Positions 8,228 through 15,926 of a stretch of DNA of 17,045 bases are shown piece after piece. This DNA is from DATEJJ01 sp039649115. Lineage in GTDB: Bacteria; Actinomycetota; Actinomycetes; Mycobacteriales; Micromonosporaceae. The position numbers and the translations under genes are program-made. Location of the stretch: the NCBI GenBank assembly GCA_039649115.1, contig JBBWZQ010000389.1, positions 1 through 17,045 of the forward strand, written 5' to 3'. The notes beneath the pieces are model-generated. The model was given only the letters and a program-made list of their open reading frames with translations. It was not told the DNA's origin and did no database searches. How positions within the stretch are numbered: position 1 is the stretch's first letter; each line of letters begins with the position of its first letter.

Positions 8228-9334
8228 TCAGACCGCGCCGGGCGCGTTGGGTAGCGAGCCGACCAGCTTCTTGATATCGCCGCCGACGCCGGAGCCGGTG
8301 AAGGTTCCCCAGACATCGATCAGCCACAACTTGTAGTCCTTCGCTACCTGTCTCCGGTCCCAGGGCGTCAGCTTGCCGAAGCGGGTCCGCGCCCGTTGAA
8401 GGTCCGTCTTGTACCCTGGGTAAGGGTCCGGCGCATCGCGCTTGGTGGCATCCGCATCCACCGCGGCGTTCCAGTTGTTCGACAGTGTGTTCAGCGCGCC
8501 GACCGCCAGCCGCTGCGGTATGCGGTCCGCCGCGAACTCCAGGGCGACGGTGACCTCGTCCGGGGTCTTCCCGACCTGCGTGGTGACGTCGCTCAGACGG
8601 GGCGGCGCGGCGATAGCAGGGTCGGTGTACACAAGCCACGGCTGGTCGGTCGGACTGGCCGGGTACCTCCCGTTGCCCATCAGCTTGCTGACCATCTCGG
8701 AATACATCATCCGATCGATGGGCTTGGCGGTCATCTTCGCCGCCCAGTCGCCCGTTTTCTGTGGCCCGTCCAGTACGGAGGGATCGATCACGTAGGGCTG
8801 CGAGGTGTCGTCCAGAAAGACGATGGGAGCGATGTGGTACCACCAGGTGACCGCCGGGCTGTCGCTGAAGTCCGCCAGATCGTCGCCGAAGACGGTGTCC
8901 ACCCGCAGCCCGTGGTTGGTGTAGACGAGGAAGACCTTTTCGACCTTGTAACCGGACGCTTGGAGCAGGTCGGCCATGAGGTGGGCCCGCGCCCAGCACA
9001 TGTCGCTGGGGTACTGGAAGGGTAGCGGCCGAGCGACCCTTCTGCGGTCGTAGAACTCTTCGTCGCGCATCGCGCCGGCCAGGTTGGCAAGCTCCACCTG
9101 GGTCCTGACGAACTCGTCCCGGTCGTAACTCACTTCGTTTCTCCGCACGAAGCCGATCGTTCCGGCCTGGGTGCCGTCGAGGATCCGCACGCGGACGAGC
9201 GCCCGGCCGCTGTCGCGCGCCCAGTAGACCCGGACCCGTTCGGTCACCCTGGTCTGCACGACCCGGTTGGTGGTCGTGCCGGAGGTGAAGAGGACCGCCG
9301 GTTTCTGCTGGGACGCGTTGATCACCGAGCTCAT
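8228..9334 (-). CDS. Protein-glutaminase-like glutamine deamidase, paralogue A, 368 aa
   Basis: The ATG at 9334 has GGGGGA (9339-9344) at 4-nt spacing and lies 13 bp after the fibre-like gene. The catalytic block is FQYPSDMCWARAHLMADLL with Cys113, TWWYHIAPIVFL with His167, and QPYVIDPSVLD with Asp184. The arrangement CWARAH..M...L...GY..EK followed by W.YH and IDPS is the signature of protein-glutaminase, which deamidates glutamine in folded proteins with a transglutaminase-type Cys-His-Asp centre. Residues 1-100 form an N-terminal domain (VTERVRVYWARDSGRALVRV); residues 255-360 form a helical tail (FAADRIPQRLAVGALNTL). The next gene is a full-length paralogue 16 bp downstream, so a tandem duplication has been kept with both triads intact. 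No secretion signal or pro-peptide cleavage region is evident. Alternative: another papain/transglutaminase-fold hydrolase such as a cysteine peptidase. Substrate unknown. Confidence 0.78.
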   Translation of the reverse strand: MSSVINASQQKPAVLFTSGTTTNRVVQTRVTERVRVYWARDSGRALVRVRILDGTQAGTIGFVRRNEVSYDRDEFVRTQVELANLAGAMRDEEFYDRRRVARPLPFQYPSDMCWARAHLMADLLQASGYKVEKVFLVYTNHGLRVDTVFGDDLADFSDSPAVTWWYHIAPIVFLDDTSQPYVIDPSVLDGPQKTGDWAAKMTAKPIDRMMYSEMVSKLMGNGRYPASPTDQPWLVYTDPAIAAPPRLSDVTTQVGKTPDEVTVALEFAADRIPQRLAVGALNTLSNNWNAAVDADATKRDAPDPYPGYKTDLQRARTRFGKLTPWDRRQVAKDYKLWLIDVWGTFTGSGVGGDIKKLVGSLPNAPGAV

Positions 9335-9347
9335 CGCGTCCCCCGGC

Positions 9348-11240
9348 TCAGAATGGGAGTTCCAGCAGCGTCACGGCGAACTGGTCGGTCGCGTCGGTCA
9401 GCATGTCGGGCGCGTCGGAGAAAGTGGCGACGCTCAGCCGGTGGGCGCCGGCGGGCAGGCCCGCCTTGACGATGGTCCCGTTCAGCGGGAACCGCTGATT
9501 GCCCACGCTGATCGCCAGCGCGAACTCGTTGACCGGTGCACCGTCGATGAGGATCTGGAGGCCGATCGGCCCGGCGTTGCGCCGATAGCCCGAACCCGAG
9601 ACGAACAGCACCAGCGTGCCGCCGGCGGTGGTGAAGGTGGGGCCGGTGACGGGCAGCGGCCCGCTCAGGTGCGGCAGCACCTCGATGACCTGCCACATGG
9701 AGCTGCGGATGCCGCCGTTGACCTCCAGCGCCGTGGTGGGCGGGCGGTCCAGGTTGATCGCCACCCCGCCGCCGGCCGGGTTGAGCATGAGCGGGCGTAC
9801 CGCGGTTCCCTGGCTGACCGCCTGGAGCGACCCGTAGTCGCGGGCGGTGTGGTAGCCGATGGCCAACTCGTCGTGCGGGTCGGCGTTGCCCCGCACGACG
9901 ATCTGCCGCCCCTCGGGGGTCGCGGTCGAGTCGGCCTGGACGGTCAGCCGGGCGTTCGGTTGGTCCGTGCCGACGCCAACCTCGCCGGTGTCCTGGACGG
10001 TCACCAGCGCACCGGTCGGGCCGACGTTGATCGCGCCCCCGGCCGCCTCCCGGGACCGGGCGACGCGCAGCTTGCGGCCGGTGTGGTCGCCGAACCGCAG
10101 GTACGCGTCCCCGCCGGCCGGTTCGAGGCCGATACCGCCGGCGTCGTCGCCGACCTGCAACGCGCGGGCGGGTGTCGCGGTCCCGATGCCGACGTGGCCC
10201 CGGTCGTCGTAGTGGATCGGCCCCTTCTCGATCGTGCAGACGAACTGGCCGTCCCAGTAGCCGGGGATGTTCTCGTAGCGCAGATACAGGTTGGTGTCGC
10301 CGCTGGCCAACGCGGACACGATGTTGCCCACCCGGAGCTGGATGACCTGGCCGGGGGCCAGCACGGCGGCGTCCTTCCGGTGGGTCAGCGTCCAGGCCAG
10401 CCCCTTGCCGAGCTGCCGGCCGGGCGCGACCACCCAGTCCGCCTCGTCGAGCTTCACGCCGTCGATGGCCTCGAGGCTGCAGGCGGCCAGCGCGTCGGGG
10501 CTGGCCAGCCCCCAGGTCTTCGCGGTGTCGAAGGAGAGGATGAAGGTCGACGGGGCGGCGCTCGTCTGGCCGTTGAGGGTCAGGTTCGAGCTGGACGCAT
10601 TGGTGATGCGGACGGTGAGGGTGTTCGCAGTGACGCCATCGTTGAGGACGGTGTGCGACCCGACGAAGCCGACGTGCAGCGGGATGTTCTTCCTCCCCCG
10701 CTGGTTGACCAGGTCCACGTGGATCAGCCGCATGTCGGCCAGCGGGGTGCCGTCCGCGTACCGCAGCCCCCGCATCCGCAGCTCCAACTGCGTGCCCCGG
10801 GCGCCGCCGGTACCGTCCGCGCTGATCTGGTTCAGCAGCAACCGGACCGGGGTGGCTGGGCTCAGCGCAGGCAGGCCGGTGCACAGCAGGTACAGCGAGA
10901 CGGTGCCGTCCGGCTGGAGCCGCGGCGGCGTGGTGGACCAGCCGTCCTGGTCGGCCACGCGCAGCTTGGTCGCCGAGACCGTGGAGAGCACCCCGGGCCG
11001 GAAGCGCAGTTCGAAGTGGTACCGGTCGGCCGACGCCACGCTGCCCGGGTCGGGCGGGTCGACCAGGAGGTCGGCGCCGGAGGTGTTGGTCAGCTCCAGG
11101 TGGGCGTGCTGTTCGGTCGGGTCGCCGGTGATGGCGAGCACGGCCAGGCCGTCGTCGTCCAGCAGGGCGAAGTCGACCGGGTAGCTCGCACGGTCCACCG
11201 GTGCGGCGTCCGATACGGTGATGACGGGCGGGTTGCTCAT
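9348..11240 (-). CDS. Fibre-like protein with VGIGT-type repeats, 630 aa
   Basis: The ATG at 11240 overlaps the stop of the giant upstream gene (ATGA, 11237-11240); GGGAG (11251-11255) lies 10 nt upstream. Another ATG at 11276 has its purine run directly against the start codon, so it is less likely. Residues 1-330 are beta-rich, with LDLTNTS-like strands and a GYWDGQFVCTIEKGPIHY block near 330. Three repeats then resemble those of tail fibres and bacterial surface fibres: GHVGIGTATPARALQV (about 345), GEVGVGTDQPNARLTV (about 415) and GGVAINLDRPPTTALEV (about 490). A C-terminal beta-sandwich follows (about 515-630, ending VTLLELPF). In tail-fibre proteins this VGIGT..P...L.V motif marks trimeric beta-structured shafts, often before a receptor-binding or self-cleaving S74 chaperone domain. 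No S74 domain is evident here. A structural or host/substrate-binding role is likely but inferred; no signal peptide or membrane anchor is visible. Confidence 0.75.
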   Translation of the reverse strand: MSNPPVITVSDAAPVDRASYPVDFALLDDDGLAVLAITGDPTEQHAHLELTNTSGADLLVDPPDPGSVASADRYHFELRFRPGVLSTVSATKLRVADQDGWSTTPPRLQPDGTVSLYLLCTGLPALSPATPVRLLLNQISADGTGGARGTQLELRMRGLRYADGTPLADMRLIHVDLVNQRGRKNIPLHVGFVGSHTVLNDGVTANTLTVRITNASSSNLTLNGQTSAAPSTFILSFDTAKTWGLASPDALAACSLEAIDGVKLDEADWVVAPGRQLGKGLAWTLTHRKDAAVLAPGQVIQLRVGNIVSALASGDTNLYLRYENIPGYWDGQFVCTIEKGPIHYDDRGHVGIGTATPARALQVGDDAGGIGLEPAGGDAYLRFGDHTGRKLRVARSREAAGGAINVGPTGALVTVQDTGEVGVGTDQPNARLTVQADSTATPEGRQIVVRGNADPHDELAIGYHTARDYGSLQAVSQGTAVRPLMLNPAGGGVAINLDRPPTTALEVNGGIRSSMWQVIEVLPHLSGPLPVTGPTFTTAGGTLVLFVSGSGYRRNAGPIGLQILIDGAPVNEFALAISVGNQRFPLNGTIVKAGLPAGAHRLSVATFSDAPDMLTDATDQFAVTLLELPF

Positions 11241-14200
11241 GTCGTCGCTGCTCCCGATCTGCTGAGTTTCAGCCATCCTTCGCGGATCTGCCGCGGGCCG
11301 GCGGCCCCGCCGGCGCCCGGCGGCACGAGCCGTCGCTGGCAAAGGTCCAATGTGGATCGGATGAGGGTCTCCATGCCGGTCAACGGATCCGGTAGCGCGG
11401 TTGCGGCGGGGCCGCCCGCGGTGACGCGGGCGGTGTCGCCGGGTTCGAGCGGGGTGAGCCAGCCGGCGGCGGCCAGCCGGTCCCAGGCCGGGGCGGCGAT
11501 CGCGCCGGTCGCCGCGGTGGTGAAGCCGGCCAGGGTGAGCGCGGCGCCGGCCGGCGCCAGGATCGCCTCAAGGGCTGCGGTAGCCGCCGTGGCGTACGGC
11601 CCGGGCAGGCCGGCGCGCTCGGCCGGCGGGACCACCTCGGCCCGGGTCGACGCCTCGTCCAGCGGTCGCAGCCACCGCACGTCAGCGGCGAGCAACCGCT
11701 GCCACAGGGCCAGGACCAGCGCGTCCTGGAACGCCGACCGGTCGACCGTCGGCCACGACCGGGTCTCGCGCCAGCCGGTCGCGGTCCGCTCCACCCAGGA
11801 CCAGTCGGCCCCCGGTTCGTCCCGCAACGGGAGATCCAGCACCGCGCCGGAGGCCAGCAACGGGCCGGCGACGAAGGTCACCTCGATCCGCCGCAGCGCG
11901 TCGGTGTACTGCTCGGCCGGGATGTCGATGCTCTTCACCGGGAGCACCCCGCAGGTGGCGTGTACCGCGCCGCGCGGGTCGACGAGCATGGTGAGGACCT
12001 CGGGCGGCGCGGTCAGGGACAGGTCGAAGGGCGCCTCGCCGTCGGCGTGGGTACGGATCCACGGATTGTCGATCGGTTCGCTCAACGGCGCGTAGAACGT
12101 GTCCTCGTACCCGTCGCCGGTCTCCCGCCAGTACCCGACCAGGCCGTCACCGAGCCGGCGGTAGTCGCCGACCCGGACCGGTACCCGTACCTGCGGAAAG
12201 CCGCCGGTCTCGCGGGTCTCCCGGACCAGGTCGGCGCGCAGGTCCGCCCAGCTCTGGCGCACCGCGGGCAGCCCACGCAACTCCAGGTTGAGTGCCGCGC
12301 GGACCACGGCAAGCGGGCGGCCGACCAGGAGCGCGACGCCCTCCGCGCCGGCCGGGCCGGCCGGGTCGATGTTCTCCAGGGCGCTGTCCAGCGCGCCGTG
12401 CAGCGCGCTCAGCACGTCCGCGCCCCGGCCCCGCAGGTACGTCACGAGCCGGCGGAGGTGGGGGTCGGGGATCTGCTCCGGGGTGGCCTGCGCAGCGCCG
12501 GGGGTGTACTGCCAGCGACCGTCGCGGTCCAGCGCGCCGAGCGCCGCGCCGTCCGCGCCGTGGAACATCAGGCTCTCGTCCAGGTGGTTGGCCACGACCC
12601 AGCCGCAGATCGGCGTCTCGGTGGCCAGCTCGGTCAGCTGCTGATCGCCCACGTCGGCCGACAGCCAGCGGAACGACACGCGAGCCGGCTGGACCACCCG
12701 CGGTGGGAGGGTGACCAGCGTGCCGTCGCCCGACACCGGCATCGACCGGGCGGCCAGCACCCGGCTCCACCCGGGATCCCGGACCCGCCCGAACGCGTCG
12801 AGCAGCCGCAGGCGCCGCAGCCGCAGGGCGCCGCAGCGCAGCGGGCTGTACTCGTTGCCCGGCTGCGGCGCGCTGCGGTTGTGCCCGCGCAGGTACGGTG
12901 GGGCGCCGGGGGCGTCCCCCTGGACGTACGCGCGGACCTCGTCGGTGAAGCGGCGGTAGTCGTCGAAGCCCAGCGGGTCGGCCACGTCCAGTTGCAGGGT
13001 CTGCCGGCGGGCGAGCATCGCCGCGTTGAAGCCACCCAGCGACTGCGCGAGGCTGGGAGTGCCGCGTAGCTGGCGCAGCGCGAGCAGCGCGGTGCCGACC
13101 GGGTCCGGCCCGCCGCCGGCCGGACGCGGCTTACCCTGCTGCCAGGTCACCAGCCGTTGCAGGTTCTCGCCGTCGGAGAGGTGGAGCGCGGCGTCCGCGT
13201 CGGACATCGCCGGGCGGCCCTGCTCCTTCTGGTACACGCTCATCGCGTAGCCCGAGAGCCGCTGGAGGTACCGGTCCTGCGCGTGCGGGGTGAGGATGCT
13301 GGTGCCCGTGTACACCGCCGCCGCCCGGACCACGCCCTGCCCGTCCCGCCAGCGCAGCTCCGGCTCGTCCTCGGCCAGCGCGTAGGTGCTCCGCAGGAAG
13401 TCCGCCGGGTACGCCCCGGTGGACGTCGCCGCGCCAGCCGGCAGGACCTCGACCTCCCAGGCCAGCAGCAGCGGATCCCACGCCCCCGGGTCCCAGGCCT
13501 GGAACCCGATCCGGGTGCCGCCCCCGACGGGGGCCAGCCCGTCGAGCAGCCGGACCAGTGCGGCCGCGTCGTCGCGGGTCCGCGGCGGCAGCGGCGCGCT
13601 GCCGGCGATCTGGCAGTCGAGCAGGCCGTCCGGGCGCAGCCGCCCATCCTGGCCGTGCCGTAGCGTCGCGGACATCGCGTCGCCGGCCAGCAGGACCACC
13701 GGCTCGGTCGGCTCCCAGTAACGGGGCGCCTCCACCTGTTGCAGCCGGTAGGCCAGCCGGACCTCGGTGAATGCCGTGCTGCCGTTGAGGGCGCCGAGTG
13801 CGGCGCGGGCGTCGGTGGCCGCCCGGGCCACCGCGGCCGCGGCCGAGTTCGGGTTGGCGTCGACGGCCACCGGGTAGGGGTCGCCTCCGGGGTCCACGCG
13901 CAGGTCGACGCGCCCGGCGTCGGCGACGCGGCGCCTCAGCTCGGCCAGGTCGCGGCGCTCGATGAAGTGCCGCACGTCGTCGATGGCCGGGTAGTCCTCG
14001 CCGGTGCCGGCCGGCGGGTACGCGCACAGCATGTACCGGTACCAGTCGGCGAACAGCTGGTCGCACAGCGAGCTGATCTCGTCCGTGGCGCGGTCGTAGG
14101 CCTGCTGGGCCGAGTTGAGCGCGTTGACCGCGTGGTTGAGCCGGTCGACGACCGGGGCCATCCCGGCCGGGACCCGCCGGGCGAGGCTGCTCTGCTGGTC

Positions 14201-15310
14201 GGCCAGGGCCGCGTCGGCCAGCGTACCGTCGCCGCCCTTCCGCTGTACCGTCCACAATGGACCAGCGGATACCGCGACGAAGCCGCTCTCCTGGACCGCG
14301 GCGGCGAACCGGGCGCCGGCGTCCAGCCCGGACGGCGCTACCCGCGGGGCCAGCAGGATGGCGGCGAGCTGGTCCTCGACGGTCGACGCCGGCGACTCGC
14401 CGAGCGTGCCGGCCAGGTAGGCGCCGAGGGCCTGCCCGCCGGTGTTGCCGACCGCCACGGTCACCGGTGACTCGGGCGGCGCGATCGGGGCCGCCGCGTC
14501 GGTGAACTCCAGGCGGGCGTAGCACAGCAGGCGGTCCGGGACGGGCTGGTCGGCCGGTGCGGCCGCCCACCCGGCCAGCCGCTGGAGCGTCTCACGCGGG
14601 TCCTCGTCCGGCGCGGTGCGCAGCAGTTCGGTCAGGTAATCCTGACCGCCGTCGTCGTACCAGCCGATGAGGTCGTAGCGCAGGCCCGGCCCGACCTCGG
14701 CGCTGTCGCTGTCGTGGAGCCCGAACACGTTGCGGCAGTTGGGGTAGAACGCCGCGAACAGCGGATCGCCGTACCCCACCGCGGTCAGCCCGGCCAGCCA
14801 CCCGCTGCCGGGGACGCCCGCGACCTCTTCGCCGAACGCGACCACCCGGCCCAGGCAGCGGTACGGCGGCGAGGTGCCCGCCACGGCCGCGTCAAGCGGA
14901 TACGGGACACTGCCGGTCTCGGCACCCGCCCCGACCGGGTGCAGGTAGTCGCTCTGCACCAACCACGCCTTCTCGTACGGCTCGGCCGCGCCGTCACGAC
15001 CGCGCAGCACCAGCCACCGGTTGGGAACCGTCGGGAAAGCCAAACCGTCCGATGTGGACCGGGCACGGGTCAGCGCGTCCGGCAATGCCCAATGGAGATG
15101 TACGCCGGCCGGCAAGCGCAGATTCTGGTTGGCGAACGGGCTGGCGAGAATCGATTCGCTCAGGTAGCCGACATCGGAGTTGACGTCGCGGGTGCCGTCG
15201 TAATAGGGCAACCGCGTGAAGTCGGCCAGCGTGTCGACCACGGCGCGATCCTGGGTGAGCACGAGTGCGTCGAGGTGCACGGGAACCATCAGTACAGCCG
15301 TATCCGGCAT
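11237..15310 (-). CDS. Giant conserved hypothetical protein, 1357 aa, first gene of the operon
   Basis: The start is the ATG at 15310 with GGGGAG (15317-15322) at 6-nt spacing. A longer ATG frame to 15361 adds 17 residues with no ribosome site I can see. I do not know the function. The N-terminus begins MPDTAVLMVPVHLDALVLTQ, not a signal peptide. Recognisable conserved-looking blocks are LPAGVHLHWALPDALTR (about 67-83), FPTVPNRWLVLRGRDG (about 94), VGYGDPLFAAFYPNCRNVFG (about 185), a helical segment around 375-415, GGFNAAMLARRQTLQLDVAD (about 758) and ALRLRRLRLLDAFGRVRD (about 823). The last 130 residues are Ala/Leu/Pro-rich and less distinctive. Length and repeated strand patterns suggest a large structural or scaffold protein and I see no enzyme signature. 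As the promoter-proximal gene it heads the transcription unit that also makes the fibre-like protein and the two deamidases. The gene itself is secure; its biochemical role is open. Confidence 0.85.
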   Translation of the reverse strand: MPDTAVLMVPVHLDALVLTQDRAVVDTLADFTRLPYYDGTRDVNSDVGYLSESILASPFANQNLRLPAGVHLHWALPDALTRARSTSDGLAFPTVPNRWLVLRGRDGAAEPYEKAWLVQSDYLHPVGAGAETGSVPYPLDAAVAGTSPPYRCLGRVVAFGEEVAGVPGSGWLAGLTAVGYGDPLFAAFYPNCRNVFGLHDSDSAEVGPGLRYDLIGWYDDGGQDYLTELLRTAPDEDPRETLQRLAGWAAAPADQPVPDRLLCYARLEFTDAAAPIAPPESPVTVAVGNTGGQALGAYLAGTLGESPASTVEDQLAAILLAPRVAPSGLDAGARFAAAVQESGFVAVSAGPLWTVQRKGGDGTLADAALADQQSSLARRVPAGMAPVVDRLNHAVNALNSAQQAYDRATDEISSLCDQLFADWYRYMLCAYPPAGTGEDYPAIDDVRHFIERRDLAELRRRVADAGRVDLRVDPGGDPYPVAVDANPNSAAAAVARAATDARAALGALNGSTAFTEVRLAYRLQQVEAPRYWEPTEPVVLLAGDAMSATLRHGQDGRLRPDGLLDCQIAGSAPLPPRTRDDAAALVRLLDGLAPVGGGTRIGFQAWDPGAWDPLLLAWEVEVLPAGAATSTGAYPADFLRSTYALAEDEPELRWRDGQGVVRAAAVYTGTSILTPHAQDRYLQRLSGYAMSVYQKEQGRPAMSDADAALHLSDGENLQRLVTWQQGKPRPAGGGPDPVGTALLALRQLRGTPSLAQSLGGFNAAMLARRQTLQLDVADPLGFDDYRRFTDEVRAYVQGDAPGAPPYLRGHNRSAPQPGNEYSPLRCGALRLRRLRLLDAFGRVRDPGWSRVLAARSMPVSGDGTLVTLPPRVVQPARVSFRWLSADVGDQQLTELATETPICGWVVANHLDESLMFHGADGAALGALDRDGRWQYTPGAAQATPEQIPDPHLRRLVTYLRGRGADVLSALHGALDSALENIDPAGPAGAEGVALLVGRPLAVVRAALNLELRGLPAVRQSWADLRADLVRETRETGGFPQVRVPVRVGDYRRLGDGLVGYWRETGDGYEDTFYAPLSEPIDNPWIRTHADGEAPFDLSLTAPPEVLTMLVDPRGAVHATCGVLPVKSIDIPAEQYTDALRRIEVTFVAGPLLASGAVLDLPLRDEPGADWSWVERTATGWRETRSWPTVDRSAFQDALVLALWQRLLAADVRWLRPLDEASTRAEVVPPAERAGLPGPYATAATAALEAILAPAGAALTLAGFTTAATGAIAAPAWDRLAAAGWLTPLEPGDTARVTAGGPAATALPDPLTGMETLIRSTLDLCQRRLVPPGAGGAAGPRQIREGWLKLSRSGAATT

Positions 15311-15378
15311 ACAGTTCTCCCCTATGGCCGGGCGCGGGGCACGGGCGTAGGCAAAATGCAAGGAAATACAAAGAAGGC

Positions 15379-15407
15379 AAAGAAAGTGGGGGCTGTCACG
15401 GCGTCAA
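15379..15407 (-). promoter_or_regulatory. Weak candidate promoter for the six-gene operon
   Basis: On the minus strand TTGACG (15402-15407) is followed after 17 nt by TTCTTT (15379-15384), about 70 nt before the first start codon. The -35 match is good but the -10 is poor, so this is only a candidate. No better pair is visible between 15311 and 15440. Confidence 0.25.
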
Positions 15408-15437
15408 AGGTCACGACGCTCGCCACACAGTATTACC

Positions 15438-15467
15438 GTGCCGAGCCCACTTAGCCATGCTCGGCAC
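15438..15467. repeat. Perfect 9-bp inverted repeat upstream of the operon
   Basis: GTGCCGAGC (15438-15446) and GCTCGGCAC (15459-15467) are exact reverse complements separated by 12 nt. The site is 30-60 bp upstream of the weak operon promoter, so it could be an operator for a dimeric regulator. It is also next to the possible transposase remnant and might be an element end or a terminator-like hairpin; there is no T-tract on either strand. Confidence 0.5.
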
Positions 15468-15574
15468 CTGTCCAGAAACCGACCCATCAAGAAGCTTCGC
15501 CGCGGTCGCCCAGGCCGCCGGGATCTCCCCAGGATCGTTGCGTGATCGGGTTGCTGCTGGTCACGGCGGTAACG

Positions 15575-15740
15575 AGGCGTGTAGGTGGTGGTGGCTGCTC
15601 CGGTACTGTCGGCGTAGCCGGGGGGCAACCTCGCCGAGCACGCGATCGCTCTCGACGATCCACCGATACGCGCAACGTGAGCCACGCTGTCGTGGCGCGA
15701 TCACGCCGCAGAAACGGCTATACGAGGTTTGGCGATTTGA
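15575..15740 (-). pseudogene. Possible decayed transposase C-terminus
   Basis: The minus strand reads, without a start codon, a segment containing VIAPRQRGSRCAYRWIVES followed by an RRQYRSSHHHLHASLPP stretch and a stop. The RWIVE/RWVVE motif followed by an Arg/Tyr-rich stretch and a His-rich end resembles the catalytic-Glu region of IS5-like DDE transposases. Upstream of it the frame is closed by a stop, and the hallmark middle of the enzyme is absent, so at best it is a fragment. No terminal inverted repeats or target duplication could be assigned. This is a weak call on short similarity seen by eye. Confidence 0.28.
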
Positions 15741-15761
15741 TCAACGAGCACGTCCGGGAGC

Positions 15762-15780
15762 TTTCCGGAACTTCCGGCAA
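15762..15780. promoter_or_regulatory. Upstream CCGGAA/TTCCGG operator-like dyad
   Basis: TTTCCGGAA (15762-15770) runs directly into a 13-bp odd palindrome, CCGGAA-C-TTCCGG (15765-15777). The same half-sites recur about 140 bp further down, immediately before the xylanase promoter. Matching dyads at two places in one intergenic region suggest paired binding by one regulator, possibly by looping or to control the divergent operon as well. Confidence 0.5.
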
Positions 15781-15902
15781 CGTGGCCCGGATCTTGATCA
15801 TCTGAATGCAGCACCATTCGACCAACCCCTGAGCCTCGTCAGCCACGCAGGGCCAGTGACCAGGAGAGATGCTTCCCCAAGAGCTCCCCCACCAGACGAA
15901 GA

Positions 15903-15922
15903 TTTCCGGAAGGTTTCCGGAA
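15903..15922. promoter_or_regulatory. Promoter-proximal TTTCCGGAA repeat, probable xylanase operator
   Basis: Two exact copies of TTTCCGGAA (15903-15911 and 15914-15922) lie 11 bp apart, about one helical turn, and end 4 bp before the -35 box. Together they form the dyad CCGGAA-GGT-TTCCGG. Actinomycete xylanase promoters are known to carry GAAA/TTTC-type palindromes recognised by sugar-responsive repressors, and this element fits that pattern. The identity of the regulator is not shown by the sequence. Confidence 0.55.
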
Positions 15923-15926
15923 CATA

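Noticed and set aside
11276..11342. Upstream ATG starts for the fibre-like protein
   Set aside because: The ATG at 11276 has purines directly abutting it and the one at 11342 lies deep in the previous gene; the ATGA overlap at 11240 is the usual coupling arrangement.
9267..12095. Long plus-strand open frame of about 942 codons
   Set aside because: Antisense shadow across three operon genes; Gly/Arg/Val-rich with no recognisable fold.
877..15310. Operon as a contractile injection system or prophage tail module
   Set aside because: Only the fibre-like repeats suggest this. I see no sheath, tube, baseplate, spike, tape-measure or AAA+ ATPase gene.
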